From assembly GCA_020746105.1 (NCBI GenBank), contig CM036621.1, forward strand, positions 53,478,264 through 53,542,263: a DNA stretch of 64,000 nucleotides. The letters run 5' to 3'. How positions within the stretch are numbered: the first letter of the stretch is position 1; the number at the start of each line of letters is the position of its first letter. Source of the stretch: Trogon surrucura (taxonomy: Eukaryota > Chordata > Aves > Trogoniformes > Trogonidae). The notes under the pieces are model-generated. The model was not told the DNA's origin and searched no databases. It saw only the letters and a list, made by a program, of their open reading frames with translations. Below are positions 52,101 to 62,178 of the stretch, one piece after another. A program made the translations under genes and the position numbers.

Positions 52101-54740
52101 ATGTGGCTTCATCAAACTTTCGTTTACTACAGGCTTAATCTGAAAAAGATATTGAAAGTTTACAAAGAATGAATTAAAATGGTTGGAAATGCAGAAGAAG
52201 CAAATCTGTATGTTCCTTAAAAAACCTTTTGTAATTATTTCTCTATTTTTTCCAGTGTTCGTTCAGATCAACGTTGCAGTACTGACAGCAAGTGTGACAT
52301 TTCTAATGAAAGGGTTTCATGATGAGGAGTGGATTTTGACAACTACATTGCGTTACTCAAAGGTGAGATAGAAGTTATCCACTACTGATGTGATAAAATG
52401 GGGAACACAATAAATGTTCTTATTTGTTAGACTGCTCCAGTCTCCCTCAGTGACTTCAATGGACCTCAGACCCTTGGCAGGTTAAGTGCAAAAAAAAAAG
52501 AACGTTTTTCATCTTAAAGCTTTTGTGATAGAAATTATTGTTACAAAAGCCTTCTGTGGCTCTTTATTGAAGCCATGGTCATTATGGTCATCAAAATAAC
52601 GTAATATGCTCTCATCATCTGAACTGCAACTGCTGTCATTTGTACTTCCATACACAAATGTACAATTAGCAGCTTAATATACATGTAAATAGAATTCACT
52701 ACTGGTTCCCATTATCCACTGAAAAATAGGGAGATGGGATTTTTTTACATCCCTCCTGAAAATACCACCTTTGCTGGTAGGTAAAATGGGCAGTTTACTA
52801 CTGGTTCAGGAAATGCTGTTAGGATGTAGGACGCTCATCTGTGGGGTAAAATGATTACATTTGCATTGCTAGCAATTTGGTACAACGGCTATGATGTCTT
52901 TATAATAAACCTTGTAGATGCAGGATAAACATCTTTGCAAGGAGAATAAACATCTCAGCTGCAGTTCAGAGTTTATTCTCTCTAAATGCCTGGGCTTGCT
53001 TTGCTCTTTGTCTGTCGGGAAGGGAAACAATATCCTGTAATATCTTTCTATCCTCATTGACATTATGTCTTAATTACACCAAATGAAAGAAATGCCAGAC
53101 AGTCAGATTGCTGCCAGATGGCCAGCTCTTATTTACTGATAAACCTTTTACAATAGCCAGTGCGGAGACAAATCATTTTTAATAGTAAACTAAGATTAGA
53201 AAGCACACACTCATTTATGGTTATGGACTAGGATTCTCAGTGGAGAAGTGCAAAGTCAGCCTATGTGACCACATGAGAACAACAGTTTTTTAAGTGCTAT
53301 AGTTAAGCTTTCTCACCAAATTAAAGGACTGTTCCCAGCACAAGCTGCGTTTCCTTGGATGCTCATAGTCCATATATTTCATTTAGGTTGTTGAACAGAG
53401 TAAACAACAATGAAAATAGGCTTTACTAGTCACTTCATCTTTGTGCAAGTGCTAACCACCCAAAATCACACTAGCCATTCAGTTAAGTGTGTTTTTAAGT
53501 CCCGTGCAAGTACTCAACAGGTTCAGTCCTGAACAGCAATTAGAAACAAAAATGAATATTATTTTAACAAGGGTCCATTGAATTCTATTCAGTCAAATCA
53601 ACAATTCTGTTCAGTCAAATTGCATCCTTGATCCAAATCTAAAGATTAAATATTATCCAAGGGAAATAACACATTTTAAAGAAAGATGTATTGACTCTGT
53701 ATGCACTGCCAGGAGCTTTGTCAGGAGTGTTGTTGAACTGGTATTCTATGAAGGGACTTACAGTAGGTATTGCTTGGTTTTCTCTTCTTTTTAAAACTAC
53801 ATCCTGTAGATATAATTAATCTAGAGGCATTCAACACTAGGCTGCTTTCTCTGTTTGCTTTAGAAAATTCTGTGTATGAAGTTACATGTGGACAGCTGGC
53901 CTCCAGACTATATTTGTGCCCCTCTTGCAAATCACAACTGCTGTGAAGACACAGTGACCTATCATTCCTTGTAAAGTTGAGTGTGAATGAAAAAAATAGT
54001 TTAGATAGGCAAACAGCATAATTTTATATCACTCATTTTCTTATGAAGCTGAGCTGAGAGTGGAGAATACAGAAAAACAAGACATTTCATATTTAAAAAA
54101 AAATTATTCAGTAATAAAGAAATGTAATAATCTCATTCTCTGAACACCTTGGGGTGAATATTGTCTGGATCAACTCCGTTAGCTTTTTTTGGTCATTGTT
54201 ACAGATTCCCAACAGGGATTCAGTATCTGAATTCAGCTGCTTTTGAGACAGCATCTTTTTCACATAACCTCAGTTATCTTTTATTAATGGATATTATTTT
54301 GCTCAGCCACCCACCCGCACACTTTATACTCAGAATAGATGTTTTATTCCTACAGCATCTGTTTTCAAAGTTCGTTATGAAAGAGGATAAGCCAAATGAA
54401 TTTCAGCTAATGGAAGCAGAGCATTGTGAGGTGCATTTGAGGGGCATTCTGTGTCACAGCTGTAGCCATATCTTTGTTGGCTTGGATTTGGTTCACTCTT
54501 CAATTCCGATCTTTATGCTTTCTTTCCAAATCTTAAAAAGCTTACAGCTTAGTATCCCTGTCTCCAGGTTTTCAGTTCATAACTGTTACGGCCATTGCTA
54601 CACAGTTCCTGGGAACTGCACTGCATGAACAATTCTTCATGATAGCCCATTCACACTCACCTGTCATATTGCAATTTCAGGCTGAGTTTTCCAGGAATGA
54701 GCATCCCCAGAGAAAAGATGATCCCAGGATAAAGCCACAT
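39861..54740 (-). CDS. CPO: Carboxypeptidase O (metallocarboxypeptidase M14A), complete nine-exon gene
   Basis: Coding exons join on the - strand as 54740-54661, 48293-48179, 46096-45995, 45223-45119, 44493-44383, 43227-43137, 42557-42355, 41418-41334 and 40129-39861. Every junction is GT-AG and stays in frame, giving 1161 nt and 386 residues (human CPO is 374 from memory). Residues 1 to about 20 are a signal peptide. The pro-segment is only about 35-40 residues, far shorter than the roughly 90 of CPA/CPB. Zinc ligands are His118, Glu121 (GIHAREW) and His246 (TIHSYGQ). Substrate residues are Arg176, Asn193, Arg194 and Tyr298, and the catalytic Glu is Glu320. Arg305, before Asp-Trp, equals position 255 of CPA and marks CPO, which removes C-terminal Glu/Asp. 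The hydrophobic C-terminus fits the GPI anchor known for CPO on the intestinal brush border. One half-cystine is missing (Gly201). CPA/CPB are excluded by Arg305. Confidence 0.96.
40130..42354 (-). other. CPO: CPO introns 7 and 8 (with exon 8 between)
   Basis: Intron 8 (40130-41333) and intron 7 (41419-42354) hold no recognised element. The reported span also includes exon 8. Confidence 0.7.
41334..41418 (-). CDS. CPO: CPO exon 8
   Basis: This 85-nt exon encodes residues 270-297 plus the first base of Tyr298 (equal to CPA Tyr248), whose codon is split with exon 9. It reads [20 protein letters not shown], aligning with the helix and loop before the active-site Tyr in human CPO. The acceptor is TTACAG and the donor GTAAGT. 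Confidence 0.93.
42355..42557 (-). CDS. CPO: CPO exon 7 (third zinc ligand)
   Basis: This 203-nt exon encodes the end of Ser202 and residues 203-269. It includes Cys209 and Cys215 (CPA/CPB positions 161 and 166), [13 protein letters not shown], and LTIHSYGQ with zinc ligand His246. The acceptor is TTCTCCAG and the donor GTAGGA. A sequon (N-C-S) lies at 208. Confidence 0.96.
43137..43227 (-). CDS. CPO: CPO exon 6 (substrate-binding Arg/Asn-Arg)
   Basis: This 91-nt exon encodes residues 172-201 plus one base. It contains [10 protein letters not shown] with Arg176 (CPA Arg127) and GTDLNRNF with Asn193-Arg194 (CPA Asn144-Arg145), which bind the substrate carboxylate. Cys187 equals CPA Cys138. 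The exon ends SSWG where human CPO and CPB have Trp-Cys. Sequons lie at Asn184 and Asn197. The donor is GTAAGT. Confidence 0.95.
44383..44493 (-). CDS. CPO: CPO exon 5
   Basis: This 111-nt, phase-0 exon encodes residues 135-171. It includes the conserved core strand [16 protein letters not shown], nearly identical to human CPO. The acceptor is CTTTCAG and the donor GTAAGT. Confidence 0.95.
45119..45223 (-). CDS. CPO: CPO exon 4 (HAREW zinc-binding motif)
   Basis: This 105-nt, phase-0 exon encodes residues 100-134. It includes [18 protein letters not shown], which carries zinc ligands His118 and Glu121 and the Arg120 equivalent of CPA Arg71. The acceptor is CTCTCAG and the donor GTGAGT. Confidence 0.97.
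45995..46096 (-). CDS. CPO: CPO exon 3
   Basis: This 102-nt, phase-0 exon encodes residues 66-99, starting [16 protein letters not shown] and containing [14 protein letters not shown]. It aligns with the first helix and strand of the mature enzyme. Two N-glycosylation sequons (Asn76, Asn92) fit a secreted or surface protein. The acceptor is ATTTCAG and the donor GTAAGG. Confidence 0.94.
46613..47578 (-). mobile_element. CR1 LINE, 5'-truncated copy in CPO intron 2
   Basis: The element lies in the same orientation as CPO. Its 3' end (left side) carries a run of the CATAGAAT octamer, complement of the CR1 terminal ATTCTATG repeat. It is about 965 bases long. The body encodes the C-terminal part of the CR1 reverse transcriptase, beginning at [11 protein letters not shown] and including FADDTKLGG. 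The reading frame is unbroken to its stop at 46701, so the insertion is relatively recent. The 5' boundary near 47578 is where similarity to CR1 ends, and is approximate. Confidence 0.94.
46701..47578 (-). pseudogene. CR1 ORF2 remnant: C-terminal reverse transcriptase segment
   Basis: About 290 codons of CR1 ORF2 are open. FADD is the catalytic motif C variant of the RT; downstream are [29 protein letters not shown] and a terminal [16 protein letters not shown] block, all typical of CR1. The endonuclease and N-terminal RT motifs are missing, so no working enzyme can be made. The frame continues upstream into non-CR1 sequence to an ATG at 47699, giving a 332-codon ORF by chance fusion. Confidence 0.9.
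47621..47760. repeat. Exact tandem duplication of a 70-bp unit
   Basis: Bases 47621-47690 and 47691-47760 are identical over all 70 positions. The unit is not CR1 as far as I can tell, and lies 43 bases beyond the apparent 5' end of the intronic CR1. The lack of any difference means it is recent, or an assembly artefact. Confidence 0.97.
47761..48178 (-). other. CPO: CPO intron 2, part next to exon 2
   Basis: No recognised element lies between the 70-bp duplication and the exon 2 donor. The other end of intron 2 (46097-46612) is likewise plain. Confidence 0.6.
48179..48293 (-). CDS. CPO: CPO exon 2 (short pro-segment and start of mature enzyme)
   Basis: This 115-nt exon completes Arg27 and encodes residues 28-65: [20 protein letters not shown], then [18 protein letters not shown]. 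It aligns with the short pro-region of human CPO and lacks the globular pro-domain of CPA/CPB. The acceptor is CCCCTCAG and the donor GTAAAG. Confidence 0.92.
48294..54660 (-). other. CPO: CPO intron 1
   Basis: This is the largest CPO intron (6.4 kb), separating the signal-peptide exon from the rest. It contains A/T runs (for example near 49483) but no recognised transposon. The only notable content is the + strand exon-like block at 52256-52362. The + strand ORF at 54161-54628 overlaps the end of this intron and has no domain. Confidence 0.75.
52256..52362 (+). other. Exon-like block on the strand opposite CPO
   Basis: A long pyrimidine tract and TTTTTCCAG acceptor end at 52255, and AAAG|GTGAGA at 52359-52368 is a near-consensus donor. 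The 107 bases between are open in one frame for 35 codons after two bases (beginning [20 protein letters not shown]). No family is recognised. It would be an internal exon of a + strand gene embedded in CPO intron 1, a pseudogene exon, or chance. Confidence 0.2.
54661..54740 (-). CDS. CPO: CPO exon 1 (signal peptide)
   Basis: The ATG at 54740 has A at -3 and opens [18 protein letters not shown] followed by LSLKLQYD, then a GTGAGT donor at 54660. It matches the human CPO leader in pattern (LGMLxPG and a Tyr-Asp-Arg at the exon 1/2 join), and its phase fits exon 2. It is a classic signal peptide with a hydrophobic core at about residues 4-16. Confidence 0.9.
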
Positions 54741-54823
54741 CTTTGTGCAAAGAACCCAGCCCCAACGGTGTGGGACTAGAGAGAAGGATAGATCTGGACT
54801 GAACTCCTTCTTTGTACAATTAT

Positions 54824-54831
54824 AATATATA
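54824..54831 (-). promoter_or_regulatory. CPO: Candidate CPO TATA box
   Basis: On the - strand GGTTATATATTATAATTG lies about 84-91 bases upstream of the CPO ATG. Transcription would start about 25-30 bases further on, near 54797, leaving a 5' UTR of roughly 55 bases. This is consistent with a tissue-restricted, TATA-driven gene. It is inferred from position and sequence only. Confidence 0.45.
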
Positions 54832-55833
54832 ACCAGACCTATCCCTGAAGGGAACCTCCCCTTGTTGAATCATTACCCTCACTTTAAAATAGTTTTTCTT
54901 AATCCTCCAAGCCTTCTTCCACTCCCCCCAACACAAACACACACAAATAACAATGCTCTCACTGAAGCACTTCTTAGAATTAAGAAGATTTTTCTTAATG
55001 TGACCTTCAAATCTTTGAAAACGTTATGTGACAAAGTTGGTAGTCATTGGAGAAAGCATTACCTGTAATGTCCACAGCTAGTGAAGCTTAGATTGTTAAA
55101 ATCATACGGATGGGAAAAACAAGATTACTGTGGTAAAACAAGCTTCATCCTTGTTCTCTTCCTTCCTGTGTTTGTGTTTCTGTGGGGAGTTTCTTTCACC
55201 TCTTAACTGCAATTCTGTCACTCGTTTAGCCAAAAAGTGGACATGAAAGAAACAACCAACATTACTGCAAAAGGGAAAGATGAGGACTTCAGTCTCATCT
55301 AAACCACTCTGAGTCGGACCAGATCAGTCTCTGGCCACTGACTATCAACTTCACACTGTCATAAAGAGTGTTTTTGTTTTATACTCAAAACAATTACTAT
55401 CTGAAATACTTAATTTCTTGCTTAGTTCGTGTATCAAGAGTAAACATTTGAATTCAGAAAGAAAAAATTCTTCAAAAAGAAATTGTTTCACTCAGCTTCT
55501 CTCATGGATTAAAGTTATCCCATGGTGAATTCATGCAGCAAACTGCATGGATTTTGGGTGAAGAGTCCAGTAAGTCAGTTTCTTTGGGTACACATGCAGT
55601 GGCCATTAACTCTAATTATGGTATCTTTGTAAATTGTTCTCAGCAAAGTATGAAGTCCTCTTACATTACTACCAAGGCTGTTATCAAGGGAATGGGTAGC
55701 AGAACTCTCCCAGTATAAAAGAGGAACAGCCTAACTCAAAAGTGTGTTCTCACAAAACCAGGATGTATGTAAAAGAAAAATATGTTCTTGTTCGTAAATC
55801 ACACCAAACCCTTTCCATTTTATTGACATGCTA
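54832..55833. other. CPO upstream flank
   Basis: No gene or transposon is recognised. The segment would include any proximal CPO regulatory elements. None could be assigned with confidence. Confidence 0.6.
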
Positions 55834-55953
55834 GACCAGGTTGGATGGGGCTTTGAGCAACCTGGTCTAGTGTCAAGCCCCCATGGCAGGGGGGTTGGAA
55901 CTAAATGATCTTTAAGATCCCTTCCAATTCAAACCATTCTATGATTCTGCGAT
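55834..55953 (+). mobile_element. CR1 LINE 3'-end fragment
   Basis: Reads GGTTGGATGGGGCTTTGAGC, AACCTGGTCTAGTG, CCCATGGCAGGGGGGTTGGA, then GATCCCTTCCAATTCAAACC and ATTCTATGATTCTGCGAT, the last 120 bases of CR1 in + orientation, ending in the terminal octamer repeat. Confidence 0.93.
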
Positions 55954-58900
55954 AACCGGCACAACAGCCTGAACCTGAAAATGGTATTTCCCCCCATGTA
56001 AATATCCAGTCCACAGTGACTTCCAGAGGCGCTGAAGGAAGTCCAATTTACAGAATTAGAGGCAGCTCCATTTGTGAGGAATCGGAAAAACAAACTCATG
56101 TTGGAAGCACAGATTCTATGTTGACACTGAAGACATCTGCTCAGATAACTTTTGCTTTTGCTTCCTTTGTCTCCACCACTGCTGTGAGGTGGACCCATGT
56201 TTTGAAGCTTATTGCAGTGTTGTCTGTGCCCTTTTACTGGAGAAAACTTTGAACTGGGGTTCGCTCCCTTGACAGGAACTCAGAATCTAGGAACAAGAAA
56301 AGTGGAGGCATAGAGGAGGAAACAAAAAGGCTTAATCCTTTTATTCCTCTTGCAAAAAAAAGGTATGCACAAGGGAGCAAATTATGATACATGCTGAAAT
56401 TCCAGCCCAAATCTTACACCTCCACATTGAAAGCAGAAGCTATTTATTCCATGATAAAAACATTGCTCCTATGATGCCAAATAGTTATGAAGACAGATAG
56501 GGTCATTTTGCTTAATGGGCATAGGATTCAGAAGAAATTACAGTTGCTTGCTAGGTCTTTGATTCAAATTCCTTTGAAGTCTAGTTGATTTTAATGGCCT
56601 TTAGATGAAAGTCCTGTGCAAATAATCATGGACATTTCTCACTGATATAAAAAATGGACTTGTTTTGGAACTCCAGTGGAAGATTTGTTCATAAAAGACA
56701 ATACTTAAGTATGTACTTAATGATCAGCTTGCAAGCAGCACTGCTGAATTCAGAATAAAAGCCGCTAGAGACATTATTCTGCCACCAGTGCAAAAATATC
56801 TTGGGACAAACAGTTAACTTCAACAAGCCTATTGCCCTCTTGGGCATAAATAATGTCTCTCTCAGTAATAAAGTCTGTTCTTTGGTCAGGTTCTTACTGG
56901 CAGCTGCTTATCTTTCTAGCAAATGTGCAAGGCAGCTTAATCCATTTATTCCCTCCTTGAAAACTGTGTGCAAAGAGACATGGGACATTCTGGGGAGAGG
57001 AAAGGTCGTAAACATATGGCACAAACATGCCATATGAAACCATGCAGTAGCCTTTCTTCCAAACAAGTTTACTTTGCAGCTTTTCCATACATTCTTATTA
57101 GAGCTTCAGAGCATTTTCTCAGCATCAGTTTAGCCTCTCAACTGCCCTGTGAGACAAGCAAATATTATTTCCACTACTTAAAAGATTAAGAAAAAGGGGA
57201 AAAAAGTGACTCCCCAAGGTGACATAGGAACACTGCTGCAGAGCCAGGAATAGAATTCAGATCTCCTGACTCCCTGTTTGGTGCTTCCTTAAATATATGA
57301 CCATCTGCTCTCCGGCTGGAAGTATAGATACTATATGCTGACTCCAACAAGCTGGCTGCTAAGCCTGTTAGTTTATCCTCTTTTTATCCCATACTGATAT
57401 CATCTCAAGCTAAGCTTTTGGCCTGCAGTCAAAGTGATTTCCAGTGTTTGAATGATTCGACCTGGTTGTTATTGTTTTAACCTTGCACCACACATATGCT
57501 CAGCTATTTGTGACTTCTCTGCATACAGTCTGTGTAGCAACAGCCACAAGCTAGAACTGTTTAAAGATTCCATACTGAAGCATACCACATGTTTTAAACA
57601 GCTATCATATAGTGGTGAGTTTGATCCTGGTAGCTGCCTGCACCCAGATTTCCTGCTGAGCTGCATGTAACTTTCAAGGCCAAAGTGCTTATTAAAAAAC
57701 CACAAAACTCAAACTCACACACTATGTTTCCACAAACATCAGTTCCAAAGCTAGATTCTGCACTGACTCCATTGAACTAAAAGCCGAACTAGAACTAGTT
57801 GGAATGATCGACTTTTTTTTTTTTTAAATCATCACCTTGATTCTGCATAATCCTCTGGCAGATCTCCTTTCTGCTGCAGAAAACTCATGGTATGTGTACA
57901 AGACAGAATCATCACTCAGTAGGGTCAATTCAATAGCATGCTGACTAATGTGCCTTAAATCCTAGTTTTCTGCTCCACTGAAGAAGGGGGTGGATAACTC
58001 AGCTGTTTGCTAAAATATCCTCTTGTTATCACAGTAGCTTTACTTGGAGCAAACACACAATATAGTGACGGTTCTGCTTCCCATTGACTTGTCATAGGAG
58101 ACAGCTGCTTCTACAGGTACTGTCTTTTTCTGTGAGTACCGAAAGATGTTTCTGTCTTTCTAAGAAAGGTTCATAATATTCCAAAACATACAATATGAAG
58201 TATATGGTCTTAATTCTGTATCGTGCAAATACTCAGCAGTAAGTTGTGTGGTCTGCAATGTGAATCACTGTTCCTCTCAGTATGCCAGGTCTTTGGCTTT
58301 CATGACTTTGTTAGAGAAAGGTTTGCCTGAAATTCTGTGGACTCCATTGTGATTAGACAGTGCTGACTGTTCTTAAGCCTCATTAGCTCCAGCAACAATC
58401 CCAGCATAAGTGGGAATATACTGCAAGCTACGCTGAGTGACAACAATTCTCTTCTAGAGTCATCTTGCTGAGTTTTCCTCTCTCTCTCTTTCTCTGAGAT
58501 TACAGAGAAAACACCCCATTAACCTTAACATTTGGGGTTTTTGGATGAAGTTAAACCAGAAAGAATTCCAGCCAACAGACATAGATTAGAATGGCATTAC
58601 TAGCAAACCTCAAAATTAGTTCCGTTAAGCCAATCTTAAATGTCTGCAGATGATCAAATGACATAGCCTACTAAAGCTTTAGCTTAGCAGAACCAATTTG
58701 ACAATTGGTACGTGATCTAGTCAAGAGATACACTTCTGCAGAAAGGCTTCTCCATAGTTTTTACAGCATTTATACACAAGCATACTCACATAATTTGAGC
58801 CAAAATGGGAAATATCATTGTGTCTTGTCAGTGTGGGAAATAACACCTGCCTGTTCTCCACCAGTCCCAACAGGAAGTTTTTAGACAGCTTTGTTACCAG

Positions 58901-61350
58901 CGAGGAGTTTCAAGTACCTGTTCAGTAAGCAGTTTCTTATTGAAACAGGCCGTCAAAATCTGTGGTGATTTAAACAGGCTGGCAGAGCAGCTTTGTCAGA
59001 CAGTGTTTTCTTTAACCGAGAAAGGAGAATGTTATTAGTGAATTGTCTTTCTTTAGTAACAGTTGGTGTGGATGATTATTTTTCCTTCATCCTTTAGACA
59101 GCGAAATGTCACCGCTAAGGAACTTTGAGCTGGTCCTTTAACATAAAATCTGAATTTGAGATGATATTTACCACCTGTTACTAAAAGGTAACAAACACTA
59201 TTGATTCAGTTCTAGGAGCTAAGGGTGATTGCCTTTACAAGGAGTTGTGCACAGAATCTTACAGTCCTTCTGCAAACACAATTACTATAGGAAGTTTGTC
59301 TGCATAAAGATTGTGCAATTTAACTTAAAAAAAATTACTAGCAGTATGTTTTGGGTGCAATGGTAAATTGCTGAACCCAAAGCCCACTCATACAAGCTGG
59401 CTGCAAAATACTGCCCTTGTAGTTTGATCAAAGGAAAGGTTCGATTTGCTGACAGTTTTTCATGTGCCTGAATCCACTGTTAGAACTAGTTAGATTTTCT
59501 CACTCACCTTCACCAGTCCTGAAAACTTTCCCTCCTAAGAACACCTTCTGGTGACATGATTAGAACTTTCGATTTCAAAGGTATTGCTCTGGGGGAAAAG
59601 GATTTTCAGAAGTGTTTGATCCTATATTGGTGTTCTGAGTAGGCAAGGATTAGGCAAGTATCCTTGATTTTGTGAAGAAACAAAACTTCTTGTAAACTTT
59701 TAGCTGTCAAGGCAGTATGTCGCTTGTTTTAATTAGGTATTTTTAAAGGAGATGTCATATAACATTAAAAGGCTATCTTGTACTCTTAAAATAATACCTT
59801 TTGTGAGTAAATAAACTAGCATTACATTATTCATACTAGCGAGACTGTAAAGCACGGCAGTTAAGTATTATTGCTTAATGGTTAAAAACCAAGCTTACTG
59901 CACTGTATTCTAGAATAGCCAACATTTTTTATGAGTTCTGTTGCAAGCACTAAAATACTTTATGATTAGATGTGAATATGCTTGCATACAGTTTCTTAGA
60001 CCCAAATGATATACTCTGTATTCTCTTTTACTTAAGTTATCAGCTTTTGCAGTTATAAAACATGTTTATATTAACCTTTGGCCTCCGTTCTATCAACAAT
60101 GACACACGTACTTGGCACTCTGTTTAATAACAGCACCACTGAGCATAACAGGTTTGCATGCATGCACTTATGTGTGTACATCCATGCAAGGTGAGGAATA
60201 GTCCAAACCCCTCAACCAGCATGAGGATCTGTTAAAAATGGTTATAATGTCCCTCTCAGTGGTTATTAATCATCTCATTAATAATCTCATTAATAATTTC
60301 ATTAATAAGATCAGTGATTATTAACGAAACCAAGAGTACCTGATGAAAGATCTCAAAGTGAATCTTGTTTGAGCCAAACAAGTCAATTCTGTGTAACATA
60401 GCAGAATTTCCAGTGTATTTTTACAAATAAGCCTTAAAGAATTTACAAGCTGGGTTTGAAGTGTGCTGTGTATGTATGGGCGTGACATGCAGTAGAAACA
60501 GCTTGTATTTTGGTGTCTGACTTTGCAAAAAACCCCACCATAACAGCTGCCAATAGTATCTAGGGAAGGAACTGAGTAGCGTAGCTTTGAAGTGCCTGTT
60601 GTGACAGGGCTGGGTAGGTTTGTAGTGAGGCTGTTGACACAGCTTGCACCGGTCTCAACTTTTGGGGTTCCTCAGTGAAGGAAGCCGTTTTTCTTTTACA
60701 AATAGCCCAGACTTTCTCCACTCTCATGGCTGAATGGTTACAACTCTTTGTACAAGGAGGGGATCTGAAACATCAGCCAGTTCTGCCTGGTAGAGCTTAA
60801 AAGTCCAAGCAACCTGACGTGGCGACATCTCTGTTATACAGGTGGAGAATGCAGACACCTGGTTGTGCTGGGACTGTGCCTCTGCTACCAAGCAGGGCAT
60901 TCCTTTGAGTCACGGCACTACTGAGCTGGGTGTGAATGCCAGGACCCTGCGTGCACCACAGGGACCTCCTGACTAACTTGCCAAGGAGCAGACAGGTAAG
61001 GGGTGGCAAGCAGGGAGATGCATTCAGGTTCTCCATCTCTCTGTCTAATGCTTTAGTGTCAGATCATCTTATCCTCTGTTCAGAGAGAATGGGTTCCATT
61101 CTTGTTCTTTTTCCCCTTTCAAACAATGAGTTACTAGATTTAGCAAACGAACATCAAACCTACCGACAGCAGTGGAAAGTTCAGAAAGTTCTCTTTTTAT
61201 TCTGTAGCAGCAAAAATCAAACCAACCTTCATCGTCCTCAGCACTACCTTTTGGGGGGAATACTGACTACTTGAGAAGGAAGTCTTGTTGATACCTGTGA
61301 AGCATTCACCATTTTGTACTGTTCCTTGTGCATAAACATAGAGCAAATCT
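55954..61350. other. Intergenic region right of CPO
   Basis: No gene is recognised. FASTKD2 and MDH1B lie beyond CPO in human, but I found no exon of either here. ORFs are short, lack domains and are AT-rich. A small TAAT-containing tandem repeat at 60273 is listed separately. Confidence 0.6.
60273..60308 (+). repeat. Three copies of a 12-bp unit TCTCATTAATAA
   Basis: TCTCATTAATAA occurs at 60273 and 60285, with a third copy, TTTCATTAATAA, at 60297. Each contains ATTAATAA. Flanking GGTTATTAATC and GTGATTATTAAC add more TAAT cores. Confidence 0.92.
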
Positions 61351-61449
61351 AGTTGACAGGCATCCCTGCCCATGACAGGGAGGTTGGATTAAAACGATCT
61401 CTGAGGTCCCTTCCAGCCTAGGCCATTCTATGATTCTGTGATTCTATGA
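61351..61449 (+). mobile_element. CR1 LINE 3'-end fragment
   Basis: Shows CCCATGACAGGGAGGTTGGA, then CTCTGAGGTCCCTTCCAGCC and CATTCTATGATTCTGTGATT followed by CTATGAA: the final 100 bases of CR1 with the terminal repeat, in + orientation. Confidence 0.94.
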
Positions 61450-62144
61450 AATCTCCAAACACACATGCACACACATATTTATTGCCTGCCTAACTTTTCA
61501 GATGTCCATAATTTTCCTTACATTTATACAGAAATTACTCAGAATGAATATTCATTCAGAAGGTGGTGTGTGCCTGGGAAAATTGTTCATTGGCAAAACA
61601 GAGCACATTCTAAAACAACAGAGAAAAATGCATCAACAGTCTTTACCCTTTTCTTGCCTCATATACTGCTGTGCACAAGGAGTTTAGGTTGCCTTTGTGT
61701 TTTCCAGAGAATTCCCTGTGTCAAAGAATTGCTCTGCTAAAGCTGATAACTGACTGCTGAGCCAGCACAATGGTTAAGTAACAACCTGGTATTGGTCTTC
61801 AATATGTATATTTTTAAAGATTAAATAGTCTTTTATTGTGTGACTGACATTTCAAATGTGGGCTCCATGCTTGGTCTCTCCTCCCTCCCTAGCTGTTGTG
61901 TGCAATAACATCTTAACATAGACATATATAATCTCCACAACAAGCCACTGTGTATTTCTTGAATTTCATCTCCTCTGTGTCAGTACCCATCAAGACTTCA
62001 GTGACAATTCTCACCGCTTACACCGACATTTGTGCAGTCAGAGTCCAATTCACCAGCTGCTCCCTACCGCAGAAGGAGAAAACTGGACTCACGTAACCTT
62101 TGAAGTTTCCTCCTTTGAAGTTGTGGAGCCACCGCCTCAGCTGG

Positions 62145-62178
62145 TGTACATTGCTGTAGCATGTACATTGCTGTAGCA
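62145..62178 (+). repeat. Exact tandem duplication of 17 bp
   Basis: TGTACATTGCTGTAGCA is present twice in a row (62145-62161 and 62162-62178). Confidence 0.97.

Noticed and set aside
54161..54628. 155-codon + ORF next to CPO exon 1
   Set aside because: It lies in CPO intron 1, antisense, and shows no motif. Length alone is not enough in AT-rich DNA.
39861..54740. CPA or CPB family gene instead of CPO
   Set aside because: Arg at the position-255 equivalent, the short pro-segment and the GPI-like tail all indicate CPO.
60953..61000. Possible mini-exon ending at CAG|GTAAGG
   Set aside because: It has a good donor but a weak acceptor, and the short segment has stops in two frames.
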